A stretch of 8,975 nt of DNA from Streptomyces violaceus (GTDB lineage Bacteria > Actinomycetota > Actinomycetes > Streptomycetales > Streptomycetaceae): contig KL569131.1 of the NCBI GenBank assembly GCA_000715635.1, positions 19,034-28,008 on the forward strand, given 5' to 3'. Of the stretch, positions 6,276-8,975 are shown in pieces. The position numbers and the translations under genes are program-made. The first letter of the stretch is position 1. Each line of letters begins with the position of its first letter. Below the pieces are notes generated by a model, which saw nothing but the letters and a program-made list of their open reading frames with translations, did not search any database and was not told where the DNA came from.

Positions 6276-7541
6276 TCAGAGCCGATCGATGTGGGGTGCG
6301 GCGGCCATGACGCCACGGGTGTCGAGGACGTAGGTGGCCTCGGCGGCGAGTCGTACGAGGTCGAACTCGCCGTGCGGGGTGAGCAGGACGACAGCGTCGA
6401 AGTCGGCGAGGCGCACGCCGCCGTCCGCCGCGGTGAAGGGAATCTCCCGGCAACCCCCGTCCGCCACCGGCAGATAGGGGTCTACGACGGTGACGTCCGC
6501 GCCCATCGCCCGCAGCCGGTCGGTGACCTCGACGGCCGGCGACTGGCGGGCGTCCGAGGTGCCCGGCTTGTACGCGGCCCCGAGCGCGAGCACGCGCGCC
6601 CCATGCACGCTCCGCCGGAACCGGCGGCTGAGGGCATCCTGCAGACGGCGCACCACATAGTCCGGCTGGCTCTCGTTGATGTCCTGGGCCAGCTCGATGA
6701 GCCGGAAGGTCTGCCCGTGCCGTGCCTTGACGTGGTGGCTGAGGTAGACCGGGTCGATGGGCAGGCAGTGTCCGCCGACGCCCGGCCCGGGCAGGAACTT
6801 GGTGAACCCGAAGGGCTTGGTCGCGGCCAGCTCCAGCGTGTGCCACACGTCGACACCGAGCGTGTGGGCCATCCGGGAAAGCTCGTTGACCAGGGCGATG
6901 TTGACGTGCCGGTAGGTGTTCTCGAACACCTTGGCCAGCTCGGCCTCCTCCAGCCCGGAGGCCGGCACGGTGACGTCGGTGACCGTGTCGTAGAAGGCCT
7001 TCACGTGCCGCAGACAGCCGTCCGTGAGCCCGGCGACGATCTTCGGCGTGTTCTCCAGCCGCCAGTCGGCGTTGCCCGGGTCGATGCGCTCGGGGCTGAA
7101 GCCGACGTGGAAGTCGCGCCCGGCGACGAGGCCGGAGCCCTCCTCCAGCAGCGGGACGAGCACGTCACGGGTGGTGCCGGGGTGCGTGGTCGACTCGAGT
7201 ACGACGGTGGCGCCCGGCTCGATCCACGCGGCCAGGACGCGGCCGGCGTCCCGGACGCAGCTGAGGTCCGGTGCGCGGTCGGTCAGCGGAGTGGGCACGG
7301 TGATGACCGCGACGTCGAAGCCCTTGAGGTCCTGCGGGTCCGAGGTGGCGGTGTAGCCGCCCGAACCCAGCACCGCCTGAAGGCGACTGGACTCGATGTC
7401 CTCGACGTACGACGATCCGGCGGCCAGCCTCTCGCAACGCGACCGTTCGGGTTCGTAGCCGGTCACGCTGTGACCGGCCTCGGCGGCCCTCACGGCTAGG
7501 GGCAGGCCGACATAGCCCTGCCCCAGCACACAAATGTGCAT
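6276..7541 (-). CDS. UDP-sugar 6-dehydrogenase, UDP-HexNAc dehydrogenase (WbpA/WecC) type
   Basis: A 421-residue NAD-dependent enzyme of the UDP-glucose/GDP-mannose dehydrogenase family, which oxidises the C6 hydroxyl of a nucleotide sugar to a carboxylate in two steps. It shows the N-terminal Rossmann motif GQGYVG (7-12), TVPTPL (81-86), ESTTHPGTT (116-124), the central helix ELAKVFENTYRHVNIALVNE (201-220), the catalytic cysteine C259 in PGPGVGGHCLPIDP (251-264), and the third-domain motif GAAYKPGTSDARQSP (321-335). GGHC followed by PxDP marks the UDP-N-acetylhexosamine branch (WbpA, WecC), whereas UDP-glucose dehydrogenases usually have a GGSCFPKD-type motif. The product is therefore more likely UDP-GlcNAcA or UDP-ManNAcA than UDP-glucuronate, though actinomycete specificity cannot be read from the motif alone. 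The start ATG at 7541 has GAGGA about 9 nt upstream. The small gene begins 41 nt after the stop, and the three genes form one operon. Confidence 0.92.
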   Translation of the reverse strand: MHICVLGQGYVGLPLAVRAAEAGHSVTGYEPERSRCERLAAGSSYVEDIESSRLQAVLGSGGYTATSDPQDLKGFDVAVITVPTPLTDRAPDLSCVRDAGRVLAAWIEPGATVVLESTTHPGTTRDVLVPLLEEGSGLVAGRDFHVGFSPERIDPGNADWRLENTPKIVAGLTDGCLRHVKAFYDTVTDVTVPASGLEEAELAKVFENTYRHVNIALVNELSRMAHTLGVDVWHTLELAATKPFGFTKFLPGPGVGGHCLPIDPVYLSHHVKARHGQTFRLIELAQDINESQPDYVVRRLQDALSRRFRRSVHGARVLALGAAYKPGTSDARQSPAVEVTDRLRAMGADVTVVDPYLPVADGGCREIPFTAADGGVRLADFDAVVLLTPHGEFDLVRLAAEATYVLDTRGVMAAAPHIDRL

Positions 7542-7571
7542 GGTGTTTTTTCCTCACCCCTGAAGTACGGC

Positions 7572-7592
7572 CGCCTGTTCCTGAAGCAGGCG
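7572..7592 (-). promoter_or_regulatory. Leader hairpin of the dehydrogenase operon
   Basis: CGCCTG and CAGGCG pair perfectly, and TTC/GAA inside can lengthen the stem with one bulged G. The hairpin ends about 30 nt before the dehydrogenase ATG. No known riboswitch class is recognised. Confidence 0.3.
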
Positions 7593-7693
7593 ACCGTGGC
7601 GTGGTACTGCGTGAGAAGCGGTGTGGGAACGGCACCATCACCGCGTCACCGGTCTGCCAGGCCCCCTTGCCCGAGCATGCGCAAAGCGCAACC

Positions 7694-7706
7694 AGTGATC
7701 TTCACA
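7694..7706. promoter_or_regulatory. Dyad AGTGATCTTCACA, copy 1 (possible operator)
   Basis: Its core GTGA-TCT-TCAC is an inverted repeat with a 3-bp centre, the form of a dimeric regulator site. It is exactly repeated at 7859-7871 and lies about 155 bp upstream of the dehydrogenase ATG. It loosely resembles the AGTGA-Nm-TCACC pattern reported for early BldD sites, but I assign no regulator. Confidence 0.4.
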
Positions 7707-7718
7707 AACCCCCCTCAT

Positions 7719-7746
7719 TTGTGGACCTTCATGGTTCAACAATAAT
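7719..7746 (+). promoter_or_regulatory. Promoter-like sequence facing the gene-free region
   Basis: TTGTGG (7719-7724) and AATAAT (7741-7746, five of six bases of the consensus -10) are 16 bp apart on the plus strand, in the most A+T-rich patch of the window. No plus-strand gene follows for the rest of the window, so a non-coding transcript is possible. A minus-strand promoter for the operon may overlap the same patch. Confidence 0.3.
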
Positions 7747-7858
7747 TCGCTGAACGGAACCCTGTTTACTGATTCGAGACATGTGAAGTGGTGGGGGAGG
7801 GGCTGGCCTTGAGGGGTGACGCTTGGTCAGGCGCCAGTTGAGGGCCTTGCGTGGAGCT

Positions 7859-7871
7859 AGTGATCTTCACA
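7859..7871. promoter_or_regulatory. Dyad AGTGATCTTCACA, copy 2 (possible operator)
   Basis: This is an identical 13-bp copy of the site at 7694-7706, 165 bp away. A matching half-site in reverse (TGTGAAG, 7782-7788) lies almost exactly midway, so TCACA-type elements recur about every 82 bp. Confidence 0.4.
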
Positions 7872-7876
7872 TTCCA

Positions 7877-7915
7877 CGGGGTGGGTGACCCCGGGTAGCG
7901 CACCAGCGCGGGTGC
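7877..7915 (+). terminator. Two adjacent stem-loops
   Basis: CGGGGT-GGGTG-ACCCCG (7877-7893) and GCACC-AGCGCG-GGTGC (7900-7915) are perfect 6- and 5-bp stems in tandem. If the promoter-like sequence at 7719-7746 is active, they would end a transcript of about 160 nt. They could equally act on transcripts coming from the acetyltransferase gene. Confidence 0.3.
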
Positions 7916-8083
7916 ATTCGCGAATGTCGCGCGCCCCTTAACGCGCCCCCCTGCACCACCCTTCGCTTCGGCGCCAGTTACCTGCGGTTAGTCCAGGCAG
8001 GGCGGTTTCCGGCCGCTAGGGGCTTGCTCGTAGGCCAACCGAACCGCGGCCACGCCCTGTTGCTGTCGGCAGTAATGGTCAGG

Positions 8084-8096
8084 ACCTGTGGATCGG
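8084..8096 (+). repeat. 13-bp inverted repeat, left copy
   Basis: ACCTGTGGATCGG occurs here and, inverted, at 8799-8811. The pair brackets the acetyltransferase gene and most of the transposase-like fragment. Some flanking bases (AATG about 10 bases before, GGGAG shortly after) also match, suggesting longer diverged repeats. Confidence 0.35.
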
Positions 8097-8101
8097 GGGA
8101 G

Positions 8102-8626
8102 TTAGCGCCCGATACTCCGGCTCCATCGGAGCTCGCCGTCGTGCCATTCGCCGGTGGGTGTGAGCCCCGCGGCGGTGGCGACGGCGGCGGATGCCCGATG
8201 GGCGGGGTGGATGTGGGCGATGACGGTGTGCACCGGCTGACAGCTGAGCCAGGCGACGAGTCCTCGGGCTGCTTCGGAAGCGATGCCTCTGCCATGCCAG
8301 GGTGTCCCCACCACCCAGGCGATCTCGGCGATGTGGCCGTGGCCGTGGCCGGAGGGGCTGACCGTGGCCTGGACCGTGCCCGTCAGGCAGGACTCGTCAC
8401 GAACCCGGATCACCCAGTTCAGCCAGGACACGGCCGGATCGGGAGAGCCTGCGGTCATGCGCTGGTAGCGCGAGCGCAGGGCTTGCGGGGTGTCCGGAGT
8501 GCCGCCGATGAAGGTGTGCAGGGCTGGATCGGACAGTGCCGCAGCCATCTCCTCGGCGTGCTCGATGTGCAGCGGCAGCAGGTCCAGCCTGCTGGTGCTG
8601 ATGGCCTGGGCCGCGAGGGCGCTCAC
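8102..8626 (-). CDS. GNAT family N-acetyltransferase (RimJ/RimL type)
   Basis: A 174-residue acetyltransferase predicted to move an acetyl group from acetyl-CoA to an amine of a small molecule or protein. The N-terminal STSRLDLLPLHIEHAEEMAA (10-29) is the usual opening of RimJ/RimL-like members. The acetyl-CoA site is AEIAWVVGTPWHGRGIASEA (about 102-121), with the R/Q-x-x-G-x-A loop in WHGRGIA. HTVIAHIHPAHRASAAVATAAGL (134-156) is the conserved late strand and helix. The gene looks intact. I choose the GTG at 8626, which overlaps the stop of the upstream transposase-like fragment (GTGA). The GTG at 8647 would add seven residues; neither has a clear ribosome binding site. The substrate is unknown. 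The context suggests accessory DNA, and a resistance role is possible but unsupported. Confidence 0.85.
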   Translation of the reverse strand: MSALAAQAISTSRLDLLPLHIEHAEEMAAALSDPALHTFIGGTPDTPQALRSRYQRMTAGSPDPAVSWLNWVIRVRDESCLTGTVQATVSPSGHGHGHIAEIAWVVGTPWHGRGIASEAARGLVAWLSCQPVHTVIAHIHPAHRASAAVATAAGLTPTGEWHDGELRWSRSIGR

Positions 8627-8820
8627 GCCGCGAATGCCCCAGGGCACTCGACGAGCTGGCCGCGTTCGAAGCGGGCACCGGCTCGGACGAGGGTGACGAG
8701 GCGGGGCGCGTTCACGGCTGGCCCCCGCTGGTGGGCGGACTCGACGAGTTGGAAGACCATTGCCAGGGCGGCGGTGCGTTCGCGTGTACCCTCCCGAGCC
8801 GATCCACAGGTAAGCAGCAT
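8623..8820 (-). pseudogene. Degraded C-terminal fragment resembling a transposase
   Basis: The last 50 or so residues (AMVFQLVESAHQRGPAVNAP, then LVTLVRAGARFERGQLVECP) recall, from memory, the C-terminal tail of IS256/Mutator-like transposases from streptomycetes, where the segment normally reads close to QRWRAVNAPHLV. Here the tryptophan is lost (QRGPAVNAP), as expected in a decayed copy. No catalytic DDE region is present: upstream codons (frame open to about 8975) read as Arg-rich sequence without recognisable domains. The assigned start (ATG 8820) is arbitrary. The fragment overlaps the acetyltransferase start by 4 bp. The family call is tentative; a short host protein is the alternative. 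Confidence 0.45.
8799..8811 (-). repeat. 13-bp inverted repeat, right copy
   Basis: CCGATCCACAGGT on the plus strand is the exact reverse complement of 8084-8096. It sits just after the fragment's assigned start at 8820, near where recognisable transposase-like sequence begins, so it may mark an element or rearrangement boundary. Confidence 0.35.
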
Positions 8821-8975
8821 TGCTCGGTCTCCCCTACACACGTAGCCGTACAGCGGCTCTCTCAAAGTGAGTTCCGGCTGTGAGTCGCGGCGGCTTCGTC
8901 GGATGTCTCGGTGCGACTCGGGCCAGGTACGGATAACCGGGCGGCACCGGCGGCCACTTCGACGTTCTTCGGATC

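Larger units (their letters stand above)
7542..8101. other. 560-bp gene-free region upstream of the polysaccharide operon
   Basis: No convincing gene lies here. The stretch next to 7541 is the presumed leader and promoter region of the dehydrogenase operon. It contains stems at 7572-7592 and 7618-7644 (GCGGTG/CACCGC). Farther out are two identical AGTGATCTTCACA dyads, an unusually A+T-rich patch (7716-7760), a GTTCA/TGAAC inverted repeat (7734-7755) and a 10-base repeat GGCGCCAGTT (7830-7839 and 7970-7979). Hairpins at 7877-7893 and 7900-7915 and the palindrome CATTCGCGAATG (7915-7926) follow. Minus-strand frames at 7978-8096 read partly like protein tails and may be decayed coding sequence. 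Confidence 0.5.

Noticed and set aside
6291..7499. 402-codon plus-strand frame opposite the dehydrogenase
   Set aside because: It is antisense to a full-length dehydrogenase and its composition is typical of a mirror frame.
7717..7730. DnaA-box-like TTGTGGACC and similar sequence in the 13-bp repeats
   Set aside because: They match the streptomycete DnaA box only partially, with no cluster, so an origin is not supported.
7730..7760. tRNA-like GGTTCAA in the intergenic region
   Set aside because: No acceptor stem, D-arm or anticodon arm can be folded around it.
7978..8295. 105-codon minus-strand frame overlapping the end of the GNAT gene
   Set aside because: Its first two thirds lie out of frame over GNAT coding sequence. 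The tail may be decayed coding DNA, but no family could be named.
8024..8845. 273-codon plus-strand frame opposite the acetyltransferase
   Set aside because: It is Gly/Arg-rich and antisense to a clear GNAT protein, with no ribosome binding site or domain.
8862..8975. Minus-strand frame entering from the right edge and ending at 8862
   Set aside because: Its 37 residues look like a disordered protein tail, but codon bias is no better than in the neighbouring frame, so a partial gene could not be supported.

Overview
The window is high-GC DNA (roughly 70% by eye) with strong third-position GC, frequent GTG/TTG starts, gene overlaps of a few bases and an apparently leaderless start. All of this fits an actinomycete, most likely Streptomyces or a close relative. 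No rRNA, tRNA or CRISPR array was seen. Gene names rest on motifs read by eye and on knowledge of the families, not on searches.

Left part (1-1513, all minus strand): the start of a gene that runs off the left edge and may encode an exported protein; a RibD-C/dihydrofolate-reductase-like protein; and a small membrane protein of unknown function. A 16-bp hairpin and a short relic lie between the last two. The relic resembles the 3' end of the glycosyltransferase gene located 3.7 kb away.

Centre-left (1514-4436, plus strand): a gene-poor control region with tandem hairpins, then a DedA-family membrane protein, a NarL-type sensor histidine kinase and its LuxR/NarL-type response regulator. Kinase and regulator genes overlap by 10 bp. 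A good promoter inside the end of the dedA region would give a leaderless kinase mRNA. A hairpin at 4617-4654 sits between the convergent regulator and glycosyltransferase genes.

Centre-right (4709-7541, minus strand): the most notable locus, a compact three-gene operon. It encodes a WbpA/WecC-type UDP-sugar 6-dehydrogenase, a 57-residue membrane peptide with an LAATG sortase-like sorting signal, and a processive GT2 synthase resembling hyaluronan/chitin synthases. Peptide and synthase genes overlap by TTGA, which suggests translational coupling. A simple model is that the dehydrogenase supplies a UDP-uronic acid, the synthase polymerises and exports it, and the small protein helps assemble or anchor the product at the cell surface.

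Right part (7542-8975): a 560-bp gene-free region with a twice-repeated GTGA-N3-TCAC dyad, several hairpins and a plus-strand promoter-like sequence. It is followed by a GNAT acetyltransferase gene (minus strand) and a decayed fragment resembling the C-terminus of a transposase. A 13-bp inverted repeat brackets these last two, pointing to past mobile-element activity.
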